Source: Albugo candida
Lineage: Eukaryota > Oomycota > Peronosporomycetes > Albuginales > Albuginaceae
Direction: 5' to 3'
NCBI GenBank assembly: GCA_905220665.1
Contig: CAJNAR010000152.1
Span: forward strand, 62,001-126,000
Length of the DNA: 64,000 bases
Numbering within the stretch: the stretch's first letter is position 1; every line of letters starts with the position of its first letter. The position numbers and the translations under genes are program-made. This document shows, piece by piece, positions 53,012 to 62,179 of this stretch. The notes under the pieces are model-generated. The model worked only from the letters and a program-made list of their open reading frames with translations, ran no database searches and was not told the DNA's origin.

Positions 53012-55624
53012 ATGGACGGCATTATCTACATTCAGAAACGACAAAAGAGATTGCTGGGCGATTGGCAGAAACGTTACATCGTTTTTGATGAAAATGGAAT
53101 TTGGAAAGAGTACGCAGCCTCTACAGCAAGAGATAATTCTGCAGTCAAACAGCTCAAAACCACAGGCAAAAGCCGCGTTCTCGCGACTGCAAAATCGAAA
53201 ATCCTCAAATTACGAAAATTCTCAGCGCGTCCAACTTCCAAAAAAGCTTTGACCCGTCCCGAGACGCAAATTATGAGCAACGATAGACTGGTCGATATAT
53301 CAGGAAGCGGTATGGAACTCTTGCAAACGATTTCTTTGGCCGATACGGTCGTCAAAAGGCTCCCATTTGTGGTGTATGGCCGCTACTTTGTATTTCGTAT
53401 TACATCGATGAATCACCGCATTCTTTGTGGCGTAAAATCAATCGATGAAGCGAATCAATGGATGCTGTCATTTGAACGCGTACAAACAGCTCATCCAGAA
53501 ATAAACATTCGCATCAAAACATCGTCCAATTCGCTCAAGTTGAGGCGTTTATTACGACGCAAACCGAGCTCAGAGATGAGTTGGAATAGAACGCAGGATA
53601 GAGAATCGTTGGAGCAAAGCTTAGAGCACGTTACCTCCTTACTTCCAACGCCATTGGCGCGTTTATCACAAACTGATTCCAGGTGTTTGGAAAAAGCGTA
53701 CATTGTTTCAAACGCACAAAACCGCAATGAAATGCTTTCTCTCGTCGAAATCTTAGATTGGGATCCCAGAAAGCGTTCGGCCAAACTCGAAAAGGCCTTT
53801 AAGCTATCCCGTGTTCACATTCGTAAAGGATCGCTCCTGGTAGCAATCGGCACGCTCCAGATAGAATCCCTGCAGGATCACACTCAACTCGTTCAAATTC
53901 CGATGAAAATCGATTTTCCCGTTAGTCTGAGATTCTACTCGAGTCCGTGTCGTGAGGGAGTACTCCAATGTCAGTTGTGTGATTCGCTTACGACTCAGCT
54001 GAAAACCATCGCACAATGTCGCAATGGCGTTCAAGATTGGCGACATTATTCAGTTCAGATCCGTGAGGATGCGTTTGTGTGTGCAAGAGTGGAAGACGAG
54101 AATGACGAAAAGTCTGGAAAAGAGGCTATTCTTCATCGTTTGGTTCCGTTGGTGGAATGTACCGTCAAAACGCTGCATGATAGCGTGATCCATCGAAAGT
54201 GGTGCTTCCTACTCGCCACATCGACCTACTCGATCCTTCTTGAGGCAGCTTCTTACATTGAAATGCAAGATTGGGTCAAAACGCTCTGTATCGCCATTAC
54301 GATTGCCAATGGAAGTCTTCCCGGTAGCGTCAACGATCAAATGAGTATGCTGTATGGCGCCGATATTGAAACATTTGGGCTGCCGAGTTATCTGGAAGCA
54401 TGGGCGCAAGTGTGTCTTGATGATGAAGATGACGAAGATGACGCCAAATCGTTTTGCGCAGACCTTAATGCAGTCGACGAACTTTCTATTTTAACAGGCG
54501 ATCATAAGCTCACTGGACTTTTGCAGTTTCTACAGCAACATGGGCGATATGTAGAAGCACTACAGTTGATGAATTCTCAGCCTCAACTTCGTATTAGCTA
54601 CTGGAAAGAATGTTTTGCTTGGGCATTAAAACCGATTTCATCGGAAGAGTACGCTCATTTAATATCACTTCCATTGAGCTCAGAGTATGTCCCCCATGAT
54701 AAAAGTTTTGCATACATTGACAGTGCTGTTTGCAGAGACCACATACAATTACAAAAAGATATTCCGCGAACTTCACGTTGGCTTGCCGGATCATCTGGAG
54801 CTCCTTCCATACCAGAAGAAACGCTTCAGTATCGACTCGTAGTGCTGGAACGCATGCTGCATGCTTTCCTTTCTCAATCTCGTTTGGAGCAAATTCAGAT
54901 ATCAGATGCTTTGGATCCTTCCGCAGGCTTTTACATGCAAGGAATGAATGCGTTAGCCTTCATTTCAATGCAAGTGATGTTTGACAGCAATCAAGACGAG
55001 CTTGTTGTGTATCAGTTTTTCTCCGGGTTGATCAGAGAAGTTCTTCCTCAAGTTTTTGGAAATCCTACCGCCGCCATAGATACTTCGTTGGAGAATTGCT
55101 CGGATCTATTCACATCACTAATTCAAGTGAGTGATGTTTTACAGCAAATTGTCGCCTCACAACTTCCAGATTTATACGTGATTTTGGAGCGTTCAGGCAT
55201 GCTTCCATCGCTTCTTTCCTACAAATGGTTTCCGACCTTGTTTTCCGACATCTCATTGACTGCATATCACTCCCAATTGCAATACGATACCCTGTTAGCC
55301 ATTTGGGACATCTGCTTTTTGCTTGGAATCGAAGGTATATTCCTAGTGAGCCTAGCGCTTTTCAGTATCGCAGAGGCGGCCTTATTGGATGCTGGCGATC
55401 GATCCATCCAGGCACAGAACGACCTTCGATGCTTCGGGCATGGTGGAGACGATGTGGAACGAATTAGCTCGACATTTATCGGTATTCTCTGCAAAATTAA
55501 GCCGTCCGAACTCATCAAAAGCGTATGTGAGATTTTGGAGCTTTGTATCCATCCGATTTTACTACGACTTCGAAACTCACATCGCCGAAGACTCGGAAAG
55601 CATTATCAAAATCCCAGCAACTGA
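53012..55624 (+). CDS. PH-domain TBC RabGAP
   Basis: Single exon, 870 residues. The N-terminus is a PH-like domain (GIIYIQKRQKRLLGDWQKRYIVF, closing with an INDxW-like ANQWMLSFE); a second PH-like segment lies near residues 330-430 (IHRKWCFLL... MQDWVKTL). The last 350 residues are a TBC domain with both catalytic fingers: the Arg finger in QLQKDIPRTSRWL and the Gln finger in FYMQGMNALAF. It should speed GTP hydrolysis on a Rab GTPase at a phosphoinositide-containing membrane. Between the PH and TBC parts is a run of Asp/Glu (DDEDDEDDA). The partner Rab cannot be read from sequence. Confidence 0.9.
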   Translation: MDGIIYIQKRQKRLLGDWQKRYIVFDENGIWKEYAASTARDNSAVKQLKTTGKSRVLATAKSKILKLRKFSARPTSKKALTRPETQIMSNDRLVDISGSGMELLQTISLADTVVKRLPFVVYGRYFVFRITSMNHRILCGVKSIDEANQWMLSFERVQTAHPEINIRIKTSSNSLKLRRLLRRKPSSEMSWNRTQDRESLEQSLEHVTSLLPTPLARLSQTDSRCLEKAYIVSNAQNRNEMLSLVEILDWDPRKRSAKLEKAFKLSRVHIRKGSLLVAIGTLQIESLQDHTQLVQIPMKIDFPVSLRFYSSPCREGVLQCQLCDSLTTQLKTIAQCRNGVQDWRHYSVQIREDAFVCARVEDENDEKSGKEAILHRLVPLVECTVKTLHDSVIHRKWCFLLATSTYSILLEAASYIEMQDWVKTLCIAITIANGSLPGSVNDQMSMLYGADIETFGLPSYLEAWAQVCLDDEDDEDDAKSFCADLNAVDELSILTGDHKLTGLLQFLQQHGRYVEALQLMNSQPQLRISYWKECFAWALKPISSEEYAHLISLPLSSEYVPHDKSFAYIDSAVCRDHIQLQKDIPRTSRWLAGSSGAPSIPEETLQYRLVVLERMLHAFLSQSRLEQIQISDALDPSAGFYMQGMNALAFISMQVMFDSNQDELVVYQFFSGLIREVLPQVFGNPTAAIDTSLENCSDLFTSLIQVSDVLQQIVASQLPDLYVILERSGMLPSLLSYKWFPTLFSDISLTAYHSQLQYDTLLAIWDICFLLGIEGIFLVSLALFSIAEAALLDAGDRSIQAQNDLRCFGHGGDDVERISSTFIGILCKIKPSELIKSVCEILELCIHPILLRLRNSHRRRLGKHYQNPSN

Positions 55625-55758
55625 ATGGCTGGTTTCAGGGTGTGAACCGTGTAGATCAGAATTGCATCTTATACCGCCCACTTGATTTTTGTATGCGGTA
55701 AAGGTAACACTTGAGCCTCAGTACTACTTTCCACTTATTTCACAATTTGAAGCCAAAT

Positions 55759-56289
55759 ATGAAGACCACAGCCTTCCTTATCTCAAGTGCAATTATTTGG
55801 GATATCGCGGACACGCAAACTGCTACAACGGAAGGTAGTACAAGCTCAAGCGCATCAAAACGCTGCAATGAAAAGATCTCTATCATGGGTGTCAATGTAC
55901 TGAACAATGGATCGCTCCTATCTACATGCAGTAAGGGTCCAAACCTTTCTGTGAGCAATGTCTCTCAGGCGAGCAAACTTCCCCCAACAGATTTGCAAAG
56001 AATTTGCATGACTCCAGCATGCCTCAAGCCGTTTGAGGACCTGTCCAAGTCGTCCGACCTCATATCATGTGTGGTAAACTACGACAACAAGGACCAAAAT
56101 CTGGCTGGAATTGCAAAGGATTTCGTACAGCAGTGCACAGGCAGCAGTGGATCGAAAAAAAGCAATACGGAAAAGGATGTCAAAGCCGATGATAAAGTCG
56201 ATGATAAAGGGACCAGCTCTGGCGGAATAGTACAGTCGTTCAGCCTGCTACTTGTCGCGGCCACCGCACTCCTTTTAGCTTTGAATTAG
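55759..56289 (+). CDS. Elicitin-like protein, probably GPI-anchored
   Basis: Elicitins are small oomycete proteins that bind sterols and are sensed by plants. 176 residues from the ATG at 55759 (the frame opens 48 bases earlier without one). Signal peptide 1-18; then about 100 residues with six cysteines in elicitin order (KRC, STC, RICMTPAC, SC, QQC). A Lys/Asp/Ser-rich hydrophilic spacer follows and the protein ends with a hydrophobic tail (SFSLLLVAATALLLALN) typical of a GPI signal. It differs strongly from the two copies downstream and probably belongs to another elicitin-like clade. Whether it triggers plant defence is not known. Confidence 0.82.
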   Translation: MKTTAFLISSAIIWDIADTQTATTEGSTSSSASKRCNEKISIMGVNVLNNGSLLSTCSKGPNLSVSNVSQASKLPPTDLQRICMTPACLKPFEDLSKSSDLISCVVNYDNKDQNLAGIAKDFVQQCTGSSGSKKSNTEKDVKADDKVDDKGTSSGGIVQSFSLLLVAATALLLALN

Positions 56290-56428
56290 CCATTTGTCAT
56301 CGTGTACGTCTTTTAATGCATTTTTTAATGTGCTTTGAGCGAACGAAGTGACTCAGATAGAAAATTTTCACAAAACGCACATACTTTTGCTTCATTAACG
56401 GACGCTAAGCTCAGAAAGCGTCCCATTC

Positions 56429-56959
56429 TCAATCGCCCTTGATTCTAGCGGGGGTCGCTAATTGTTTAGAAGCACTTTGTAAGCCAAACCAAAGCAGAAT
56501 CAGGATAAACAGTGGACCAATGTACGGTATAACATTGTTGTAAGTGTCGGTCATTACACGGATCCAGCTGTCATCCGGAGATCGCTTCTGCTCTCTATCC
56601 CGCAAAGCTTGGGAATCGATACGCTCTATAATATATAAAAGATGCCAGCCCAATGGACTGGAAAATTTATGAACGATTTTCGGCTCCTTTTCGAATAAAA
56701 TTGCATCCATTTCCAACCCCATTTGACCTTTTTCGACAAAACCGATATCACCATTTTGGCCTGCGGATGAACATTGACTGTGGGCTCTTGCGGACCGAAT
56801 AAATTGCATTTCGATGTGTTTCGAATCGTAAATTTCGCGATAAATTGTGTCGACTTGATCCTCTGTGTGTACCAGTATATGACGTGCGTGAGCAAGCAGT
56901 GTGGCATCGAGAAACGCTGCATACTGCGCGAGAAAGACGGCCACCCAAAATACTGCCAT
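56429..56959 (-). CDS. Membrane-anchored parvulin-type peptidyl-prolyl isomerase
   Basis: Single exon, 176 residues. A signal peptide or first helix (1-18), then a compact parvulin fold: ARHILVHTEDQVDTIYREI, SARAHSQCSS, QNGDIGFVEKGQM, FSSPLGWHLLYI. The active-site Cys (SQCSSAGQ) and the two His (ARHI, GWH) are kept. The C-terminus is one transmembrane helix (YIGPLFILILLWFGLQS) with a short basic tail. The catalytic domain should face the secretory lumen or the outside, as in PrsA-like folding helpers, which is unusual for a eukaryotic parvulin. It sits inside the elicitin cluster on the opposite strand. Confidence 0.83.
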   Translation of the reverse strand: MAVFWVAVFLAQYAAFLDATLLAHARHILVHTEDQVDTIYREIYDSKHIEMQFIRSARAHSQCSSAGQNGDIGFVEKGQMGLEMDAILFEKEPKIVHKFSSPLGWHLLYIIERIDSQALRDREQKRSPDDSWIRVMTDTYNNVIPYIGPLFILILLWFGLQSASKQLATPARIKGD

Positions 56960-57191
56960 TATAGAATCTGATTCGTAATATATGAAATATTGGAGGATAA
57001 TAGGGCGCGTGTGGTATTAAAACATGTGCAAAATTGTGTGTGTAACAAAGAGTATAGTAAAAACGATGTGCGTTTGTAGCGTTAAGAAACACGGAGAATA
57101 GAGCAAGTTTCCCGATAGAACTGGTATAGAGTGTGAATCAAGACATCTCTCTGTTCTCATTTTTTCAATTTCACTCGAACCAGCAAGAACA

Positions 57192-57716
57192 ATGCTTTGG
57201 AGATCAGTCTTAGTCGTTTTCGCAATCGCATCAGTCTATGCGCACGAAGATGATGATTCAAAAGATGACAAGAATTTGCCCCAATGCAATAAAAAAGCCT
57301 CTGATGAGGCCATGAAGATGTTCAACACTACAACGACAGCAAATAAATGTGGGCAATTCACGTTGGCCAATTTGACGTCTTTGTCAAAAATGAGCATATC
57401 CATGATAACTACCGCACAGAGAACGAGCTTGTGCAGCACCGATTGTGTATCCGTAATGAATTCGGTGTACAAAAATCAAAATTTGGATGACTGTACTGTG
57501 ATGATTGGAAACATGGCGATCGAGTTAACGGAGAAAATCGAATATGTTCTCCAGTTTTGTACAATGCAAACTGGGATGACTACCCTTCCCTCGAGTCCAA
57601 GTTCAACTCCCAGCCCTTCGACCAATCCAAGTCCTGCCGCAACCAGCGGAGGTTCAATCGTCGTTCAGTCCAGTCTGGTGCTATCGTTAGTCGGTTTCGT
57701 GATGGCATTGTGGTAA
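57192..57716 (+). CDS. Elicitin-like protein, probably GPI-anchored (copy A)
   Basis: 174 residues, single exon. Signal peptide 1-17 (MLWRSVLVVFAIASVYA), an acidic linker, then the elicitin-like domain with six cysteines (PQC, NKC, SLCSTDC, DDC, QFC), a Ser/Pro/Thr spacer (residues about 130-150, likely O-glycosylated) and a C-terminal hydrophobic tail ending LVGFVMALW. The closest relative in the window is 58446-58931: same domain order, shared GQFTLAN/GGFTLAN, CTVMI and the tail LVGFV(M/A)(A/L)LW. Probably sterol binding at the cell surface. Confidence 0.85.
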   Translation: MLWRSVLVVFAIASVYAHEDDDSKDDKNLPQCNKKASDEAMKMFNTTTTANKCGQFTLANLTSLSKMSISMITTAQRTSLCSTDCVSVMNSVYKNQNLDDCTVMIGNMAIELTEKIEYVLQFCTMQTGMTTLPSSPSSTPSPSTNPSPAATSGGSIVVQSSLVLSLVGFVMALW

Positions 57717-57883
57717 TTGAGTGCATTTTCTCTCAGTTACAAAAGTAACACAAAATACAGAAAACGTCTGTGTATCCCATTGTCACTTTGAACACTTTTA
57801 ATCTTCAACGGGCTTGTGATAGACGCTAAAGACTAGCCTCTATCTAATCTATCCATCCTCTTTCCAATCGCCGCACTTTCTCT

Positions 57884-58396
57884 TTATATACGACAAAGTG
57901 TGTGAAACGGACAGACCGCTTCGTAGGCAGCCAACCAGCGGTTGAATTTTGGCTCGTGGAGGCGCGTCGAGTAAGCGCTAGCCAATATATTTGTAATAAA
58001 ATACCGTAAAAATACCTGCCAAAAGTCGTGGGCAAGGGGCGATCTTTCCCGCTCCGAGGATACGTTGCATGAGTGGACGGTACACCGTTCTACAATAGCA
58101 TCTAACAATGCGTGATTTAGCTCCGTCTGATAGATTATTGCTTGATGCTAACGAGAAATAAAATTTAATAGCCACCATTAATACAACACGAGATGGGCTT
58201 TCCTTGCGTAGGCCCGCCTTCTACGAGCTGTCGATTTAGGCAAGTTTATAAGCCTTAACTTATCGCTGTGTACTAAAACGACAGGCCAACTCCAATGACT
58301 GGTAAAGTCGTCAAAGTTTACGAAATCAAAATATATTTCAATAAATGTCTCTTCTATACCAGAAAGTATCTGATCTGCCCGTCCACAGGGAGTCAC
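57884..58396 (-). CDS. Hypothetical two-exon protein between elicitin copies
   Basis: Minus-strand exons 58190-58396 and 57884-58147 around a 42-base intron (58148-58189) join in phase and stay open for about 155 codons. The composition is plausible (IYFDFVNFDDFTSHWSWP; SPLAHDFWQVFLRYFI), but no ATG starts the first exon and the intron is short. It opens on the 5' flank of the elicitin at 58446, leaving that gene almost no private promoter. Could be a real gene with a missing start, or a relic. Confidence 0.35.
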
Positions 58397-58445
58397 GTCC
58401 GGTTTACAAAGTCATTGTTCATTTTGCGATAGTACTCCAACCAAA

Positions 58446-58931
58446 ATGATCTGGAAATCCACTTTCATTACTCTGCTGATCACTTTAATTCCTCTACAGG
58501 CCGCAAATGACACCACCAACTCGCAGTTACCGAGTTGCGACCAACAAAATGGTACAAAGGCTTTAGAGCTCTTCAACAATACAAAAGCGGTTGAAAGCTG
58601 CGGAGGCTTCACTTTAGCAAATTTCACATCTCCAATGATGAACACTACCATGAACAATGCCACCCAAATGATGAGCGTGTGTAGTACAGGCTGCAAGGAT
58701 ATTTTCCATGCGGTGCTGCAAATCCCGATCAAAAATTGCACTGTAATGATTGATAACGCGGCGGTCAACTTGTATGACAAAATTGATTGGATCCATGAAA
58801 AGTGTCATCAGATGCCGTCCAACGGAACCAATTCGACTAGTGGGAAAACCACTCCACCCAATGGAAGCTCGATCATCGCGCAGTCCAGCTTGCTCCTCTT
58901 TTTAGTCGGGTTTGTAGCGTTACTTTGGTAA
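58446..58931 (+). CDS. Elicitin-like protein, probably GPI-anchored (copy B)
   Basis: 161 residues, single exon. Signal peptide 1-19, six cysteines in elicitin order (PSC, ESC, SVCSTGC, NC, EKC), a Thr/Asn/Ser spacer with several N-glycosylation sites (NNT, NFT, NMT-type) and a hydrophobic C-terminus ending LVGFVALLW. It is a tandem paralogue of 57192-57716. The copies differ most in the spacer, where copy A is Pro-rich and copy B is Asn/Gly-rich. Confidence 0.85.
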   Translation: MIWKSTFITLLITLIPLQAANDTTNSQLPSCDQQNGTKALELFNNTKAVESCGGFTLANFTSPMMNTTMNNATQMMSVCSTGCKDIFHAVLQIPIKNCTVMIDNAAVNLYDKIDWIHEKCHQMPSNGTNSTSGKTTPPNGSSIIAQSSLLLFLVGFVALLW

Positions 58932-59872
58932 TCGATTGCGTTACTTGCAAATGCAAAATAAAAAGAAAGATGATGTTCACCATATACTATGTTTTCATTG
59001 CTACAAGTCAGCATCGATCACACAAGGCGCATCCCCTCAAAAATGCGCCTCGGTAGAGAAAACTCGATTTCTACGGAGCGACGCGTACATATCTCGACCT
59101 TTCATAAAGCATAGCTTTCGTGAAACTCGCACTCATCGCTGAGTTAATGGTATAAAATTTGTGCCCCACCGGATGTTTTCACACGTTACACACACGTAAA
59201 ATCACGATGGAGATGTTGGCAGACCACTATCACGAAATGCTTGTGGATGCTATCCGTCTCGACTTATTTATGATAGTTTATAGCATACCGCAAAGCTTTC
59301 GCGAGCATAACCGGTCAGAGAGAACTGTGCCAGTATTCCGGCCAATTACCTATTTTCCCGCAACAGCAGACTTTACACTTGTGGATCAGATTGTGTAAGG
59401 ACTGCGTCTCAAGTACTTTAATTGCAGGAAACTGCGATTGATATGTGTATTTTCTCCGCCATACGTGTTCATACAACTGGATTTTATTGAATCAGCCAAC
59501 CACAGAAGGTACGCTCGCTACTGTGTCCAGTCCACGCACGTAATGTATTCTGTATGGACTAGATTTTCTTCCAGTAGCTGGCGTACCATTTCTTTCTCAA
59601 CAAAATAATTGGTTTTGCTGCAGATTGAACCGATTTATTGGGTGAAGCTTTCTTTTGGTGGAACCGTAAGGGTCGTACAAACTCCGAAAAGAAACGCCCT
59701 TGTTTACCCACTGATGATGCATTTATTTCTCTAAACTTAAGAAATCTATTTCTTTGGACTTGTTTTTAATTTGTTCAGTCAAATCATGATTGAGTCATCT
59801 GCCGCTTGTAATATGTCTTTTTATTCTTCCGCTCGAATAATACCTCATACTTTTTGGAAAAAAAAAGATTTG
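58932..59872. other. Gene-poor stretch
   Basis: No supported gene. A 64-codon plus frame from an ATG at 59207 (MEMLADHYHEMLVDAI) is the best candidate but is too short and isolated to call. Several long T/A runs occur near the end. Confidence 0.4.
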
Positions 59873-60223
59873 TTACAATGTCGCATTTTCATGGCCTGAA
59901 GGCATGCCGATATTCACCACAGTAACTTCGAAAGAAGACTGTCTGTGGACTACATGTTCTGTAGAAGCCAGTAACTTCCGTTGTTGCTGCTCGAGGAGCT
60001 TGTCATTCAAAACGATTTGGCTCTGCACCGCTCTGGAGGAATGCATACTATAGATCGCACTTCTTGCATTTATCAAGTCCTAATCCTCCTCTACAAACTT
60101 TCCTTTGACATGTCCTCGTTTGTCGGCCTTCAACCTCCGTCTTCTTGTGTGGAAACGAAATCACTCAATTTCTTCAATCCTACGACAAGATGCCAAAGAG
60201 TGATTTTTTTTATGAGCAAAACG
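59873..60223 (-). pseudogene. Broken CCT-like domain gene
   Basis: One minus-strand frame reads RFAHKKNHSLASCRR, a stop, then RRRRLKADKRGHVKGKFVEED, a TAG, then about 67 codons to a TAA. The middle part resembles the second half of a CCT domain (family RKxxAxxRPRVKGRFV), a nuclear protein-binding motif. Both stops are in frame and there is no intron of normal length that removes the second one. Reading: a dead or dying CCT-domain gene. The similarity is short, so the family call is weak. Confidence 0.35.
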
Positions 60224-61031
60224 ATCCTATTTTTTGAATTAGAAAGAAGATTCTCCCACCATACAGACTGTCCTCATTGTAGCACAAAAAGCGATACAAA
60301 CTGAAGCCACTATGTACAGTGTATCATATTGATTGTCTCAACGCAAGGGCTCCAAAGTCACATCCAACTACAAGCATTCACTCACACTGAAAGAGAGTTT
60401 TGTATTATATTTCTCAGCAGATGTTGAGACAAATGTATCGTCGCGATCAAATGTGATTAATGATATAGCTAGTCGGCGAATTATGAGCTAAGTAGGACAC
60501 TTACAAGAAACTCGGAGAGGCGACATCGACTTTAATGACGTATAGAATCAGACGGGATCGAGCAGACGGATGCGACTTTCCATCTTGTGTACTCTTCCTA
60601 AATATCACCCCAAAACTTCATACTCTGTGTTAGTGCAATCCTCAAAGTAAGTATTGACACCGCGATGTGCTCTGGCAGGTGGTTTCTCCCTCCAGCACGC
60701 GTCACGCTGTATGCATAAATTCGAATCTCAGTGAATTCACTAGCATGGATACGAAGCGGCTAGAATGGTGGCCTAACGACACTCCATACTCGAGTGATGG
60801 AACTAGCTGATACCAGACGCATACCCTCCACATGCATTATTGGCGAATATCGGAATCTTGACAATAGGACTTCAGCAGGGTCCGTTGATGAACCGCTGGG
60901 CAGCCGATTGTATCATGCTCTGACAAGCCTTTGAGCTGTGAACATTTTTTTGGCTTGATTGGTGCTTTATACACAGCGAACAGATGCACCAGCCTAATAG
61001 CCTTGCTATGGGTCGCTAAAAACAACACATA
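60224..61031. other. Gene-poor stretch
   Basis: No supported gene or RNA. Frames on both strands are short; a 63-codon minus frame at 60837-61028 is not convincing. Confidence 0.4.
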
Positions 61032-61896
61032 ATGTGCGACGAGAAATTTGTGCCAGCTTTAGATGGCGCCGTCTTGCACGCTACGATTCTGGAGAAAGAG
61101 TACGAGATGAAGGCAGGATCAAAGCAGAAATACGAAGCGAACCTGGACTCGCGTGACTGGAGTACGAGTCTCTTTTGCGCGCTGTAATCGGAGAGACCCT
61201 GCCCTTCCGCAATCTGTGCAGCTAAGGCACCTTCGTTCAGTTGGAGTGCAGAGTTGGCGACGAAGTAGGCTCGACGGTCTGCATCCCGAGGTGCTTCAAT
61301 CCGATCCTCTCCGTTCCAGTCTTCGTCATCGAGTCGTGCTTCATGATGCAACTGCCAAGTCCGGAAGGCCTCGAAGAGCGATCGATAAGATACGGGTGCC
61401 GCAAACGTAACGCAAATGCTGAAAGGCAACCATCGTACCGGCTGATCTTCTCCCTAGCACCACGCTGTACCCGTTGCATGATTTCAGCTCCATCATGGAC
61501 TGGGAGGCTCCATCGTACGTACCACGCGAAGCAATCTGGAGTTTCCTCTACGACGGACTGGACACGTACTCGCGAAGACCGGGCATCTTCGGTACTGTGC
61601 ACGGCAACTCGCTGATCAACGTGAGGCCGTACGATATGTGTGAATTGGGAAGGACTACGGAGAGGGACATAGCGAGCAGGAGAATGCGGGACGAGTGGAG
61701 CGGCTTTATCGACTGCGCCCTTACGATCTTCAGCCTGGAAGCGGGACGCATTCGCTCCGTCATGCACGGCTGCATGTATAGATGCTTCAAGGCTAAGGCG
61801 TACGAACAGACTCGACTGCTTCTCGCCGAGATGCACAAGGCGTCTACTAAGTCTCCGAGCCGGATCCATGCTTCCTTCTCCATCAGTGCCTACTGA
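61032..61896 (+). pseudogene. Broken gene of foreign-looking, GC-rich composition
   Basis: Clearly richer in GC and CpG than the rest of the window. The plus strand reads in three frames in succession: ATG at 61032 to a TAA at 61185-61187 (MCDEKFVPALDGAVLHATIL), then a second frame from about 61185 to 61440 broken by a TAA at 61223-61225 (TFVQLECRVGDEVGSTVCIP), then a third, intact 141-codon frame 61474-61896 (VHGNSLINVRPYDMCELGR). Each piece looks like one continuing protein, so two frameshifts and a stop are likely. A long minus-strand frame (61237-61869) overlaps and is probably a composition effect. Origin unknown: horizontal gene, viral insertion or a gene of a mobile element. I recognise no family. 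Confidence 0.4.
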
Positions 61897-62179
61897 ACCG
61901 CTCCCGACACGTAGGAAGATAGCATCGTTTCAGGAAAGCCGTACTCTCTAGCTGAGCACCACGGGCCTTGGGGTCTGAAGTGAGGTCTGTCTGGATGTTC
62001 CCACTCGGTGATTCTTTGCATGGTCAAAGAAGGAAAAAAGATTCTTTCGAGTACAAGATCTATGTACGGTGCTGGCTCACTTCAGTCAAGTTATACTTTT
62101 GTTTCATCTTAGGTATCTCCTTGATGATGATATTTCCATCAATCACATCAGGAATATTGACGCTATGTGCCGTCTTGCA

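Noticed and set aside
59207..59398. 64-codon plus-strand frame
   Set aside because: Too short and isolated to support; no signal peptide or motif.
61237..61869. Long minus-strand frame of about 210 codons
   Set aside because: It is antisense to a more protein-like plus-strand reading; GC-rich DNA has few chance stops, so a long empty frame is expected.
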